A stretch of 64,000 nt of DNA from an uncultured bacterium (GCA_905215555.1 CAJMQU010000021.1:11011-75010), one strand, 5' to 3'. Positions 53,808 to 61,780 are shown, numbered from the stretch's first letter. Made by a program: numbers and translations. The notes: generated by a model from the letters alone, not told the origin.

Positions 53808-53885
53808 TTAAACAAAGAACAATGAATAGCCACCGGTGATGCCATTAATGCCATCCATGAAGTTATAAGCGTTGATTAATCCTTG
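53808..53885 (-). pseudogene. MraY/WecA-type sugar-phosphate transferase fragment
   Basis: The minus strand reads INAYNFMDGINGITGGYSLF and then a stop. This is the D-G-x-N/D-G catalytic-loop segment of undecaprenyl-phosphate sugar-1-phosphate transferases, which often close Bacteroides capsule loci. Only about 25 codons remain. The surrounding AT-rich 536 bp (53647-54182) shows no other gene I can support. Confidence 0.7.
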
Positions 53886-54182
53886 AGAACAAAGCTCATT
53901 GGGTTTATCTATGATATTAAACTTATCAGCTACCCTAAAATAAAAAAAGTTCTGTCAAGAATGGAAAAAGCGATTTATTTTTCATTTATTTCATATTCTA
54001 CTTTCACCTTTCACCATTATCTTGTACTTTTGTATTTTTTTAAATATTGCAAATATCAGTTAATTAACAATCAACATATAAACTAAAATGGAAAGTATAA
54101 AAAAAACGAAGAATCTAATGGTTCTAACGAGACAAACAATACCTATCATATTGTAAAACAGAGAAATCTAAGTAGAAAAAGA

Positions 54183-54497
54183 GTGAGTGACGTCAGCTTT
54201 ATTAAGGAAGAATGGCTGGCAGAACGAATATATTTCGGAATTAATACTTACATATATGTAGGTGTACTCAGAGCCTTCAAATTAGGGGCTTATAGAGGAT
54301 TCGGAATCAAGACAATCAGCGATTTGGAAGCGCATTTATTCGCAAGCGGAGATATATTAAAGCATGACAACAAAAGATATATTCCACTGAAATTAAGCAG
54401 TTTAAAGACAGAACTAAGAAAAGTGTGGGCAGTGATAAAACTGGAAGATACGGAACACATAGATCCTTATGGATATGACGTGAAAATAAATTCATGA
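54183..54497 (+). CDS. Hypothetical protein upstream of the DUF3987 cassette
   Basis: The 104-residue frame has a GTG start at 54183 (VSDVSFIKEEWLAERIYFGI) and no clear ATG. The frame remains open upstream to a stop at 54117, reading SNETNNTYHIVKQRNLSRKR, so the true start could be further upstream or lost by a frameshift. No domain is recognised. It is AT-rich like the remnants to its left and lies 54 bp before the BT4734-like gene. Confidence 0.5.
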   Translation: MSDVSFIKEEWLAERIYFGINTYIYVGVLRAFKLGAYRGFGIKTISDLEAHLFASGDILKHDNKRYIPLKLSSLKTELRKVWAVIKLEDTEHIDPYGYDVKINS

Positions 54498-54551
54498 TAG
54501 TTCACTCAAAAAAAACAGGCGACCTTTGCACAAAATTTAAAAAACAACGCA

Positions 54552-55181
54552 ATGGAAAACTTTTTTAGAATGTCGTTATTCATGCCCCCTATCTCACCAA
54601 TAAAGGACAAAGCGACCGGAAGGACCCTGAAAAGCGCCACTCTGACCCCGCTACGCACAGTAGAACTCGGCGAAGTATATCAATTGGTCACTTCTAACGC
54701 GAAACTTGCCGCGCTCACCCTCGATGTACGCAACGCCGCACTGCGGGGTGACGACAAGACCTGCCGCCTCTTGAAGCAGCAGACACTGCCCTATGTGACT
54801 CCCTGTGGAGTCTTCACCCGCCGGCGGAGCGACTGCATAGAAGAACAGTCCGGACTAATGGTTGTGGACATCGACCACCTCGATTCCACCGAAGAGGCCG
54901 AAAAACTGCGCCAACAATTATTCGACGATCCTTATCTGTGCCCGGCATTAGTATTCGTCAGTCCTACCGGACGCGGCGTGAAGGCCTTTGTGCCCTGCAT
55001 CCCCGGACAAAACACTTCAGATGGAATCTACTGGGCCATGAACTATGTACACTGTATGTACGACACCGACCAGCAACAATCGGAAAAAGGAGTGGATACA
55101 TCGGGAAAAGACCTCGTACGCTCCTGCTTCCTATGCCACGATCCGAAAGCGTTGATCAGAATCGCAAATCATAAATTATAA
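54552..55181 (+). CDS. BT4734/BF3469-like protein (VirE N-terminal-type domain)
   Basis: The 209-residue protein has TPYVTPCGVFTRRRSDCIEE, LMVVDIDHLDS and FVSPTGRGVKAFVPC. This is the BT4734 family pattern, related to the N-terminal domain of VirE/primase-like proteins. Acidic residues in VVDIDH may bind metal. It is found immediately upstream of DUF3987 proteins, as here (12-bp gap). In many genomes the two are fused, so they probably act together on nucleic acid. The biological role is not known. Confidence 0.85.
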   Translation: MENFFRMSLFMPPISPIKDKATGRTLKSATLTPLRTVELGEVYQLVTSNAKLAALTLDVRNAALRGDDKTCRLLKQQTLPYVTPCGVFTRRRSDCIEEQSGLMVVDIDHLDSTEEAEKLRQQLFDDPYLCPALVFVSPTGRGVKAFVPCIPGQNTSDGIYWAMNYVHCMYDTDQQQSEKGVDTSGKDLVRSCFLCHDPKALIRIANHKL

Positions 55182-55193
55182 ATCATAAATCCA

Positions 55194-56993
55194 ATGGACG
55201 CACTATCATCATTGCATCTCCTGACCGAAGCCGTCAGAAATGCGAGAGCAGACATAGCTCCCACCTATCAAGAGTATATACAACTCGCTTTTGCCATCGC
55301 AAACGACTGCGGAGAGGCGGGCCGCCAAAATTTTCTCACCTTGTGCAGCCTGTCGTCAAAGTATGACCCGCAGGCAGCCGGAAAACTATTCAGCAATGCG
55401 CTGAAAAACGGACGTAACGACGTGCACATAGGCAGCGCCTTCCATCTGGCCGAGCTGTGCGGCGTCAAAATCCAATCCGAAATTCCATTCGACGTTGGTA
55501 CACTTGGTACACAAGGTTCACCCTCTTCTTCCGCCTCACACACACGCGTGCGCGAAAAAGAAATAGGCGTATGTGAGGATGACACCACAACGGACAGTGA
55601 CCCGATATCGCCCTTGCCAACTTTCGACAAACACATAAAGTGGCCCTATCCACTGGAACGCATTCTGAAATGCGGCACCTCCCCCGCCCAAAAAGACGTC
55701 CTCCTGCTGGGAACAATCACAGTGCTGGGTGCCAGTATGGGACGGAACGTACAGTGTGCATACGGAGGCAAAATGAAGTCGCCCTGCTTGCAAAATTTTA
55801 TCGTGGCACCATCCACATCGGGAAAAGGTGTACTATCATTAGTACGCCTGCTGGTAACACCCATTCACGATGATATCCGAAAGCAGGTAGCCGAAAGCAT
55901 GGAATCCTACCGGCGCGAAAAAGCAAAATACGAGGCCTTAGGCAAAGAACGGAATAAAGTCGAAGCTCCCATTATGCCGCCCAACAAGATGTTCATCATA
56001 TCCGGAAACAATACAGGAACAGGCATCCTGCAAAACCTGATAGATTCTGGCGGGACAGGCCTGATATGCGAAAACGAAGCCGACACCATATCCACCGCCA
56101 TCGGATCGGAACACGGACACTGGAGCGACACCATGCGGAAGGCTTTCGACCACGACCAGTTATCCTACAACCGACGCACCGACCAGGAATACCGTGAAGT
56201 GCAAAAGAGTTATCTCTCCTTACTCCTGTCAGGCACCCCCGAACAGGTGAAAACACTGATACCCACTGCCGAAAACGGACTGTTTTCAAGAGAGCTATTC
56301 TACTATATGCCCGGCATACACCAGTGGCAAGACCAGTTCGACCTCAACGACAACGATCTCGAAAAGACATTTACCGCACTGGGCTTGGAATGGAAAGAAA
56401 AACAGAAGACCATCGTCATGGGTGGAACTTTCACACTACGTCTCACCCACGGACAGAAGAAAGAATTCAACCAACTGTTCTCCCAGCTGTTCATTCGCTC
56501 AGAACTGGCAAACGGTAGCGAAATGTCGAGCAGCGTGGCACGCCTGGCCATCAATATCTGCCGAATCATGGAGGTGGTGGCAATACTACGTGCATTGGAG
56601 CAAGGAGAGATAACCCGATCACCCTATGTATCACCCGATCCCACTATCAACCCCGACAATCTGAAAGACCATATCGTCACCCTGTGGGATCTTGCCATCA
56701 CCCCCGATGATTTCCATGCCGTACTTTCGCTCGCCGAAAAACTCTACCGCCACGCCACCCACATCCTCTCTTTCCTTCCTGCCCCCCAAGTGACCAGACG
56801 GGGAAATGCCGACCGGGATGCACTGTTGCAATGTATGGAAGATGAATTCAAACGGGCTGAATTCATGCAGAAAGCCGAAGAGATGGGCATCAAGCACGAA
56901 ACCGCCTCCACTTGGCTGAAGCGCTTGCAGAAGCACGGTTTGGTGGAAAGTGTAGACAGAAACGGCACTTATCGAAAACCGGGTGGACGGTAA
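55194..56993 (+). CDS. DUF3987 domain protein (primase/helicase-like)
   Basis: The 599-residue protein begins with a helical primase-C-terminal-like region (1-95). A hydrophilic linker with GTLGTQGSPSSSASH (about 100-140) follows. The DUF3987 core has NFIVAPSTSGKGVLSLVRLL (P-loop-like, about 201-220), MFIISGNNTGTGILQNLIDS and ICENEADT (Walker-B-like). The C-terminal winged helix is MGIKHETASTWLKRLQKHGL. DUF3987 proteins resemble phage and plasmid replication ATPases. The linker is encoded by the left copy of a long inverted repeat whose right copy lies just after the stop codon. Confidence 0.88.
   Translation: MDALSSLHLLTEAVRNARADIAPTYQEYIQLAFAIANDCGEAGRQNFLTLCSLSSKYDPQAAGKLFSNALKNGRNDVHIGSAFHLAELCGVKIQSEIPFDVGTLGTQGSPSSSASHTRVREKEIGVCEDDTTTDSDPISPLPTFDKHIKWPYPLERILKCGTSPAQKDVLLLGTITVLGASMGRNVQCAYGGKMKSPCLQNFIVAPSTSGKGVLSLVRLLVTPIHDDIRKQVAESMESYRREKAKYEALGKERNKVEAPIMPPNKMFIISGNNTGTGILQNLIDSGGTGLICENEADTISTAIGSEHGHWSDTMRKAFDHDQLSYNRRTDQEYREVQKSYLSLLLSGTPEQVKTLIPTAENGLFSRELFYYMPGIHQWQDQFDLNDNDLEKTFTALGLEWKEKQKTIVMGGTFTLRLTHGQKKEFNQLFSQLFIRSELANGSEMSSSVARLAINICRIMEVVAILRALEQGEITRSPYVSPDPTINPDNLKDHIVTLWDLAITPDDFHAVLSLAEKLYRHATHILSFLPAPQVTRRGNADRDALLQCMEDEFKRAEFMQKAEEMGIKHETASTWLKRLQKHGLVESVDRNGTYRKPGGR
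55494..55547 (+). repeat. Left copy of an inverted repeat inside the DUF3987 gene
   Basis: It contains GTTGGTACACTTGGTACA (55494-55511) and CCTCACACACACGC (55534-55547), 22 nt apart. Both are perfect reverse complements of segments at 57083-57100 and 57048-57061. Confidence 0.85.
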
Positions 56994-57047
56994 AGAGTGG
57001 TAGTGGTGAGAGATTAGTGATGAAGATTTACAACTCTCTATACGTGT

Positions 57048-57100
57048 GCGTGTGTGTGAGGAAAAAGAGCCAAGTGAACATCTGTACCAAGTGTACCAAC
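57048..57100 (-). repeat. Right copy of the inverted repeat, after the DUF3987 stop
   Basis: GCGTGTGTGTGAGG (57048-57061) and TGTACCAAGTGTACCAAC (57083-57100) are 21 nt apart and mirror the left copy. The two copies enclose about 1.5 kb containing the DUF3987 core and winged helix. Confidence 0.85.
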
Positions 57101-57105
57101 CTCAC

Positions 57106-57189
57106 CATTGCCCAACCTCAACTTTGCATTGCCCGACCTCAGCTCTGCATTGCCCAACCTCAGCTTTACGCCGCCAGACCTCAACTTTA
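57106..57189. repeat. Four tandem 21-nt repeats
   Basis: Units of the type CATTGCCCAACCTCAACTTTG start at 57106, 57127, 57148 and 57169, the last one diverged. They run into the stop codon of the DUF4248 gene. In one plus frame they would encode LPNLNFA-type heptads, but there is no convincing start for a gene. Confidence 0.85.
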
Positions 57190-57405
57190 AGGTTCCCCAA
57201 GTGCGCCTACTATCAGTCTCACTTGGGCAGGCGTATAGGTGCGCGAACGAGAAGAAAGCCCCAAGGCAGCCAGGCCGTCACGCAAGCCGGGACAAAGGTC
57301 AATCCACTGTTTAAGTTTACGATAGGCAGAGTCGGGACAAAGTCCGGGGTTATAGAGAAGGGCAAGTTCAGTACGCCCATAGGTACGGATTTCAAAAGAG
57401 TTCAT
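57187..57405 (-). CDS. DUF4248 family protein
   Basis: The 72-residue protein MNSFEIRTYGRTELALLYNP has the DUF4248 pattern, with YGRTELALLY-P near the start and a C-terminal helix-turn-helix-like YTPAQVRLIVGALGEP. It resembles a small DNA-binding protein. It is encoded opposite to the DUF3987 and HU genes and is a standard member of this cassette. It may regulate the divergent HU gene, whose promoter lies 144 bp away. Confidence 0.88.
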   Translation of the reverse strand: MNSFEIRTYGRTELALLYNPGLCPDSAYRKLKQWIDLCPGLRDGLAALGLSSRSRTYTPAQVRLIVGALGEP

Positions 57406-57548
57406 ATCTGATATTTATGTGTTTTTAGTTCTACAAATGTAGCTAAAAATCAAGACATAATCAAGTATACGGCTACAAATAACAGGCTAAAAACGACTAT
57501 AACCGACCAAAACCCTCCGAAAGCGGAAAACGCCCATATACTCTGTAT

Positions 57549-57556
57549 TACCTTTG
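57549..57556 (+). promoter_or_regulatory. -7 box of the HU-smalltalk-amidase unit
   Basis: TACCTTTG matches TAnnTTTG, 69 bp before the HU ATG. The leader contains TTTAATCTTTTAATTATTAATC-type repeats. Confidence 0.6.
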
Positions 57557-57624
57557 CATCGTTGAGTTCAACACAGTGAATCTTTAATCTTTTAATTATT
57601 AATCTTTAATTTGTTTATTAATCC

Positions 57625-58107
57625 ATGATTCGTTACAAAAAGTATCAAGTGACGGGCGAGAACAGCCCGCTGAAAGGTCTCTGGTATGCACGTCCTGTGA
57701 TTGAAGAGACTTTCGACATCGAGAGGCTTGCCAAACACATGTCCAACCACAACACCCCCTACTCAAGTGGTGTCATCAAGGGAGTGCTGACAGACATGGT
57801 TTCCTGTACCAAGGAACTGGTTTTGGACGGCAAGAATGTAAAAATGGACGACCTGGCAATCTTCTCCGTAGGAATCGTCAGCAAAGGAGGCGCACAGTCT
57901 GCCGCCGACTTCTCACTGGCCAATAATGTAAAGGGGTTGAAACTCCGCGCCCGTGCCACAGGTGAGCTGAGCAATGCCCAGATTAACCTGGAAGGACAGT
58001 TGAAAGAGTCTTCCATGTACACCGTGGACAGCAGTGCGTCCGGCAACACACCCGGAGGCGGTTCAGGGGGAAACCAAGGCGGGGTGGATGAAAATCCGCT
58101 GGGATAG
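57625..58107 (+). CDS. HU-HIG family DNA-binding protein
   Basis: The 160-residue protein has an HU/IHF-like fold. The N-terminal arm MIRYKKYQVTGENSPLKGLW leads to ERLAKHMSNHNTPYSSGVIK and GVLTDMVSCTKELVLDGKNV, and a disordered Gly/Asn tail (GNTPGGGSGGNQGG) ends the protein. HU-HIG proteins are Bacteroidetes-specific HU relatives. It should bind DNA non-specifically or act as an architectural factor. It is followed by the smalltalk and amidase genes as one unit. Confidence 0.92.
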   Translation: MIRYKKYQVTGENSPLKGLWYARPVIEETFDIERLAKHMSNHNTPYSSGVIKGVLTDMVSCTKELVLDGKNVKMDDLAIFSVGIVSKGGAQSAADFSLANNVKGLKLRARATGELSNAQINLEGQLKESSMYTVDSSASGNTPGGGSGGNQGGVDENPLG

Positions 58108-58171
58108 AATCCAACGCTTTCACTTTCCTATTTTTAATTTTTAATTCCTAATTTCTAATTCTCAACCTGCC

Positions 58172-58279
58172 ATGAATGAAGAAAAAAAGTCAAAATCAGT
58201 ATGGGGCATTGTCCTCAAAGTAATCATCACCGTAGCCACCGCTATTGCGGGAGCCTTAGGATTGGGAGCTTGCCGATAG
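58172..58279 (+). CDS. Smalltalk family mini-protein
   Basis: This 35-codon gene encodes MNEEKKSKSVWGIVLKVIIT followed by VATAIAGALGLGACR. It has a charged start, one TM helix and a C-terminal AC-R end, the smalltalk family pattern of Bacteroides. It lies 64 bp after HU and 2 bp before the amidase ATG, so it is probably translationally coupled to the amidase. A holin-like or anchor role for the amidase would fit the layout, but this is inference. Confidence 0.85.
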   Translation: MNEEKKSKSVWGIVLKVIITVATAIAGALGLGACR

Positions 58280-58281
58280 GT

Positions 58282-58695
58282 ATGCGAACGATCACCTTGC
58301 TCATTGTCCATTGCTCGGCCACGCCTCAGGGCGTGAGCCTGAGCTTTGAGGATTGTCGCCGCGACCATATCCGCCACCGCGGATTCAGCGACATCGGTTA
58401 CCATTTCTACGTGACTCGTGACGGCGAAATCCACCGCGGCCGTCCACCGGAAAAAACCGGGGCGCATTGCCTCAATCACAACCGGCACTCCATCGGCATC
58501 TGTTACGAAGGAGGACTGGATGCTGAAGGCCGTCCGGCCGATACGCGCACTTTAGAACAGAAGGCTGCGCTGCTTGCTCTGCTTCGCGAGTTGAAACGCA
58601 TCTTCCCACGGGCGCTGATTGTAGGCCATCACGACCTGAATCCCGTGAAACCTTGTCCTTGCTTCGATGCGGAAAGGGAGTATAGGGGGCTGTAA
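58282..58695 (+). CDS. N-acetylmuramoyl-L-alanine amidase, T7 lysozyme-like
   Basis: The start is the ATG at 58282-58284 (MRTITLLIVHCSATPQG); the longer frame overlaps smalltalk. The 137-residue enzyme has the Amidase_2 zinc ligands: His in IVHCSAT, His in VGHHDLNPV and Cys in PCPCFD. It also has the GYHFYVTRDGEIHRGRP and NRHSIGICYEGG blocks. It cleaves the bond between MurNAc and L-Ala in peptidoglycan. It has no signal peptide, so export would need help, perhaps by smalltalk. The stop codon lies inside a terminator hairpin. Confidence 0.93.
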   Translation: MRTITLLIVHCSATPQGVSLSFEDCRRDHIRHRGFSDIGYHFYVTRDGEIHRGRPPEKTGAHCLNHNRHSIGICYEGGLDAEGRPADTRTLEQKAALLALLRELKRIFPRALIVGHHDLNPVKPCPCFDAEREYRGL

Positions 58696-58706
58696 AAGCC
58701 CCCTAT
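58682..58706 (+). terminator. Terminator overlapping the amidase stop codon
   Basis: ATAGGGGGCT and AGCCCCCTAT form a 10-bp stem with loop GTAAA, followed by a T-rich tail. Confidence 0.8.
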
Positions 58707-58775
58707 TTGCTTATTTCGGAAAAATGAATTCTACAGAAAACAATCCATTTCTTTGGCATTGAACTTGATAGTTGT

Positions 58776-58783
58776 TACCTTTG
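58776..58783 (+). promoter_or_regulatory. -7 box of the DUF262 operon
   Basis: TACCTTTG, 24 bp before the ATG at 58808, matches TAnnTTTG. It rules out the longer frame beginning at 58772. Confidence 0.6.
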
Positions 58784-58807
58784 TTCACAAGAATCCATAG
58801 TGATAAA

Positions 58808-59941
58808 ATGAAAGAGCAAGAAGAACTGTTAGAAAGTGAATCCGGGTTGGACATGGAAGAAAACAACTCGTCGACTATTTATCCCAACGCGGAAGTACGG
58901 GTGGAAAAAGCTCAATTTAGCATTTTGCACCTGCGACGTCTATGTGTGGAACGAAAAGAAATAATTATTTCCCCCGATTTCCAAAGAAATGATGTTTGGA
59001 AAGGAAGACAAACATCCGAATTGATAGAATCAATACTAATGGGAATACCCATCCCTATTATGTACCTGTTTGAAACCAGAGAAGGGAAAAAACAAGTAGT
59101 GGACGGACGACAACGCATTGACACCATATTAAGGTTCTTAGACAATGGATTCAGGCTGAAAGATTTAAAAATACTCCATGCTCTAAACGGCTCTCTTTTT
59201 AAAGAATTGGATTTAAAACTACAAGGCATATTTGAAGATTACCAATTATTTTTCTATATCATCCAGCCTCCGACTCCGGAACGTGTAAAATATGATATTT
59301 TTGATAGAGTTAACCGAGGAGGAACACGATTGAATAATCAAGAAATGCGTAATGCACTGTACAGGGGTAATGCAACATTCCTCATAGATAGTATTTGTAT
59401 ATCAGAAGAATTCAAAAAAGCGACAGGAGAAGGCGTAAGCCCCATACGAATGCGAGACAGATATATTGTACTACGAACCATAGCCTTTTATTTACTTATG
59501 ACCAAGCAGTTACAAACTGCAGATTTAGGAAAACCAATCGAGTACAGAAGCGACATTGACGATTTCCTGGCTAAAGTGATGATATTTATGAATCAACGTA
59601 TGTCGCAGGAAGATATTGAGAATTTAAAAGAAAAATTTCTGACAGCATTAAAGAAAATCTATTCACTATTGGGTGAAGACGCATTCCGGTTTGCCGGTAT
59701 AAACAAACGTCGGCCGATTAATATGCCTTTATTTGAATGTCTTACCTATCTATTTTTGCTTGAATGGGATTGGAATGACGATAAGGAAATCTATTGGAGC
59801 ATAGAAGATCTGAAAGATTCACTGGATAAAAGTGGCTCTTTTCAGGGGAATGTGGATTCTATTACCAGTTTAGGTTATAGATACTCGTGTATAAATCAAT
59901 TTTTTAAAGGTCTACAGAATGATACAAAAAGTAATAATTAG
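58808..59941 (+). CDS. DUF262 (GmrSD/ParB-like) protein, first gene of a candidate defence operon
   Basis: The 377-residue protein has the DUF262 signatures in order: ISPDFQRNDVWKGRQTSELI (55-74), VVDGRQRIDT (97-106) and FDRVNRGGTRLNNQEMRNAL (165-184). These correspond to the ParB/Srx-fold nucleotide-hydrolysing or nuclease core of GmrS-type proteins. The helical remainder (IYSLLGEDAFRFAGINKRRP) ends without the HNH (DUF1524) domain that full GmrSD enzymes carry. DUF262 proteins are frequent in anti-phage systems. Its end overlaps the next gene by 23 bp. The operon is AT-rich compared with the core genome. Confidence 0.88.
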   Translation: MKEQEELLESESGLDMEENNSSTIYPNAEVRVEKAQFSILHLRRLCVERKEIIISPDFQRNDVWKGRQTSELIESILMGIPIPIMYLFETREGKKQVVDGRQRIDTILRFLDNGFRLKDLKILHALNGSLFKELDLKLQGIFEDYQLFFYIIQPPTPERVKYDIFDRVNRGGTRLNNQEMRNALYRGNATFLIDSICISEEFKKATGEGVSPIRMRDRYIVLRTIAFYLLMTKQLQTADLGKPIEYRSDIDDFLAKVMIFMNQRMSQEDIENLKEKFLTALKKIYSLLGEDAFRFAGINKRRPINMPLFECLTYLFLLEWDWNDDKEIYWSIEDLKDSLDKSGSFQGNVDSITSLGYRYSCINQFFKGLQNDTKSNN

Positions 59942-60923
59942 TGGGTTGAAAAATATCAAGCATGAGGAAATGACGTTGAAACCATTAACGTTATTGACCG
60001 GTTTAAACTCAACAGGGAAATCAAGCGTGTTGCAAGCTATCTTATTAGTAAACAAGGCTACCACAAAAAATGGACAAATATATTTGGATCCTATACTTTC
60101 TTCTTTCTCCACCCTTAGAAATATATATGAGAATGCAAAAAGAGTTTCCATCAGCCTGGAAATAAATGAAAACTGCATCAATTATGAGCTATCAGAAGGA
60201 GAAGAAGAAAAAACGGAAGGATGTGCCGGACTGGAAATAGAAAAAAATCTTTATTACCTGTCGGCTAATCGTGTTGGTGCGGAGAATTTAGCCAGTATAT
60301 CTTCTGTGATTTCCTGCGGCATTAACGGAGATTATTTATTAGGAACCTTTGAAAAGGAAAAATCTAAATCTCTGCATGAAACTTTGATAAAAGATGAAAG
60401 TTCATTTACATTAGCAACCCAACTCAACTACTGGCAGAGTTATATATTAGGCTTAAAACTTGAACTGAAAACAGAAAAACGCAACGATCAGATAGTTGAA
60501 GTAAAATATAATAGCGACGATATACCAGGAATTCTTCCCACACAATTAGGAGCAGGTGTAAGTTATCTGACTAAAGTACTTATACTTTGTCTAAGAGCCA
60601 CTCCGGGAGATGTAGTAATGATTGAAAACCCAGAGATACATCTTCATCCTGCTGCCCAGTCACGTTTAGGAGAATTTTTCGCCTTTATAGCCAATGCCGG
60701 TATTCAGCTTATTGTAGAAACCCATTGTGACCATCTAATAAATAAGTTACAGTATCTGGTATTCAAAAAGACATTTGAATCTGGAAACACAATTATATAT
60801 TACAAAAAGGGCATTATAGCCCCATTTGAAAAAATTCAAATAAATAAATACGGACGCTTTGAACCAGAGTTTCCTGATGGTTTCTTTGATGCCACTTTGG
60901 CCGAACTTATAGAAATGGAATAA
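59919..60923 (+). CDS. SMC/OLD-like AAA ATPase with a DUF3696-like C-terminus
   Basis: The 334-residue protein has Walker A GLNSTGKSS (28-36) and an ABC-signature-like LGAGVSYL (210-217). Walker B is DVVMIENPEIHLHP (231-244) and the H-loop is ETHCDHLIN (267-275). A C-terminal IQINKYGRFEPEFPDGFFD (306-324) matches the DUF3696 pattern. No long coiled coil is present, so it is a compact RecF/OLD-type ATPase without a Toprim domain. It overlaps the DUF262 gene and is followed 2 bp later by the third gene, so the three are expressed together. The likely role is sensing or powering an effector in a defence complex. Confidence 0.88.
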   Translation: MIQKVIISGLKNIKHEEMTLKPLTLLTGLNSTGKSSVLQAILLVNKATTKNGQIYLDPILSSFSTLRNIYENAKRVSISLEINENCINYELSEGEEEKTEGCAGLEIEKNLYYLSANRVGAENLASISSVISCGINGDYLLGTFEKEKSKSLHETLIKDESSFTLATQLNYWQSYILGLKLELKTEKRNDQIVEVKYNSDDIPGILPTQLGAGVSYLTKVLILCLRATPGDVVMIENPEIHLHPAAQSRLGEFFAFIANAGIQLIVETHCDHLINKLQYLVFKKTFESGNTIIYYKKGIIAPFEKIQINKYGRFEPEFPDGFFDATLAELIEME

Positions 60924-60925
60924 AA

Positions 60926-61624
60926 ATGGGAAACTATAGTCTTGTATTAAGTGATGAGTTGCAAAAAGAATATTGCAATTTCAAAGAAGGGAAAGCATAT
61001 GATAGAAATTTGATTGAGACTCTTCTGCATTACTACAAACCCTCCATTTTAACAAATACCAGTCAGTTAAAAAGAATCGGCAAGGATATCAGCAAACAAT
61101 TGGAAACTACATTAAGGAAAAGTGGTTTTACAACACAATCACTTGAAGATTTAGTTCAAAATACAATCTATAAAATAATATTGTGTACGGATAAAGACTA
61201 TTATCCTTATGTAAACATCAATGGAGATAAAATAGAAAATAATCTAACAGCTTGCTTTTTCAAAAGAGAAAATAGACAAAAAGCAATAGAACATATTACT
61301 GCTTTATGTAGAAAGGCAAAACATATTTCCATTTATGATAAATATTCGTTTCTGAACGGTGCAAACATCGAATTGCTAAAGAGCATTCTTCCATTAAAAG
61401 AATTGTCCATAACCTATGATTCGCAATATATGAATATAACAACATTACAAGAATATTGTGCAAAATGGACATTTATAGACCGTACATTGCCCGAATATCA
61501 TGATCGCTACTTGGTAGTAGACGATAAAACAGAAATCATATTAACCAGCGGATTCGATTATCTGGTTAGAAGCGAGAAAGAATTCACCTATATCGTTCGC
61601 CCTGTTTCAAGACAACGCTTTTGA
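60926..61624 (+). CDS. Unknown protein with a C-terminal phospholipase-D-like HxRx4D motif
   Basis: I do not recognise the full-length family. The 232-residue protein has a helical N-terminal half (1-100) and an alpha/beta C-terminal half with AKHISIYDKYSF (131-142). It then has YHDRYLVVDD (H192, R194, D199) and IILTSGFDYL (205-213). This is the layout of one HKD motif of the phospholipase D/nuclease fold, with Arg in place of Lys, as in MIT_C-type domains. It may be the effector or a nucleic-acid-binding partner of the ATPase. It is the last gene of the operon. Confidence 0.7.
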   Translation: MGNYSLVLSDELQKEYCNFKEGKAYDRNLIETLLHYYKPSILTNTSQLKRIGKDISKQLETTLRKSGFTTQSLEDLVQNTIYKIILCTDKDYYPYVNINGDKIENNLTACFFKRENRQKAIEHITALCRKAKHISIYDKYSFLNGANIELLKSILPLKELSITYDSQYMNITTLQEYCAKWTFIDRTLPEYHDRYLVVDDKTEIILTSGFDYLVRSEKEFTYIVRPVSRQRF

Positions 61625-61720
61625 TGTAAAGAAGAAGGATAGTTGAGTACTAATAAAACACACGTCAGGAAAACCCGTAATAAGATTTCAACTCCTGATT
61701 CGCATGGTTAACTAAAAATA

Positions 61721-61753
61721 GCTTGGAGATATTCTTTAAGAACATCTCCAAGC
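61721..61753 (-). terminator. Terminator of the PspC-PadR operon
   Basis: GCTTGGAGAT and ATCTCCAAGC form a 10-bp stem. On the minus strand it is followed by TATTTTTAG. No terminator with a T-run was found for the plus-strand operon. Confidence 0.7.
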
Positions 61754-61780
61754 CCCCAGAAAGACTAAAATAACAATCTG

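Noticed and set aside
53883..54086. 67-codon plus-strand frame in AT-rich DNA
   Set aside because: No ribosome site, low-complexity aromatic/Ile-rich translation, next to gene remnants; likely chance.
57108..57314. 68-codon plus-strand frame across the tandem repeats
   Set aside because: The start lies in the repeat, it overlaps DUF4248 on the other strand, and the translation is repeat-derived.
58201..58281. Longer start for the amidase
   Set aside because: It would overlap the smalltalk gene out of frame. The ATG at 58282 begins the Amidase_2 domain properly.
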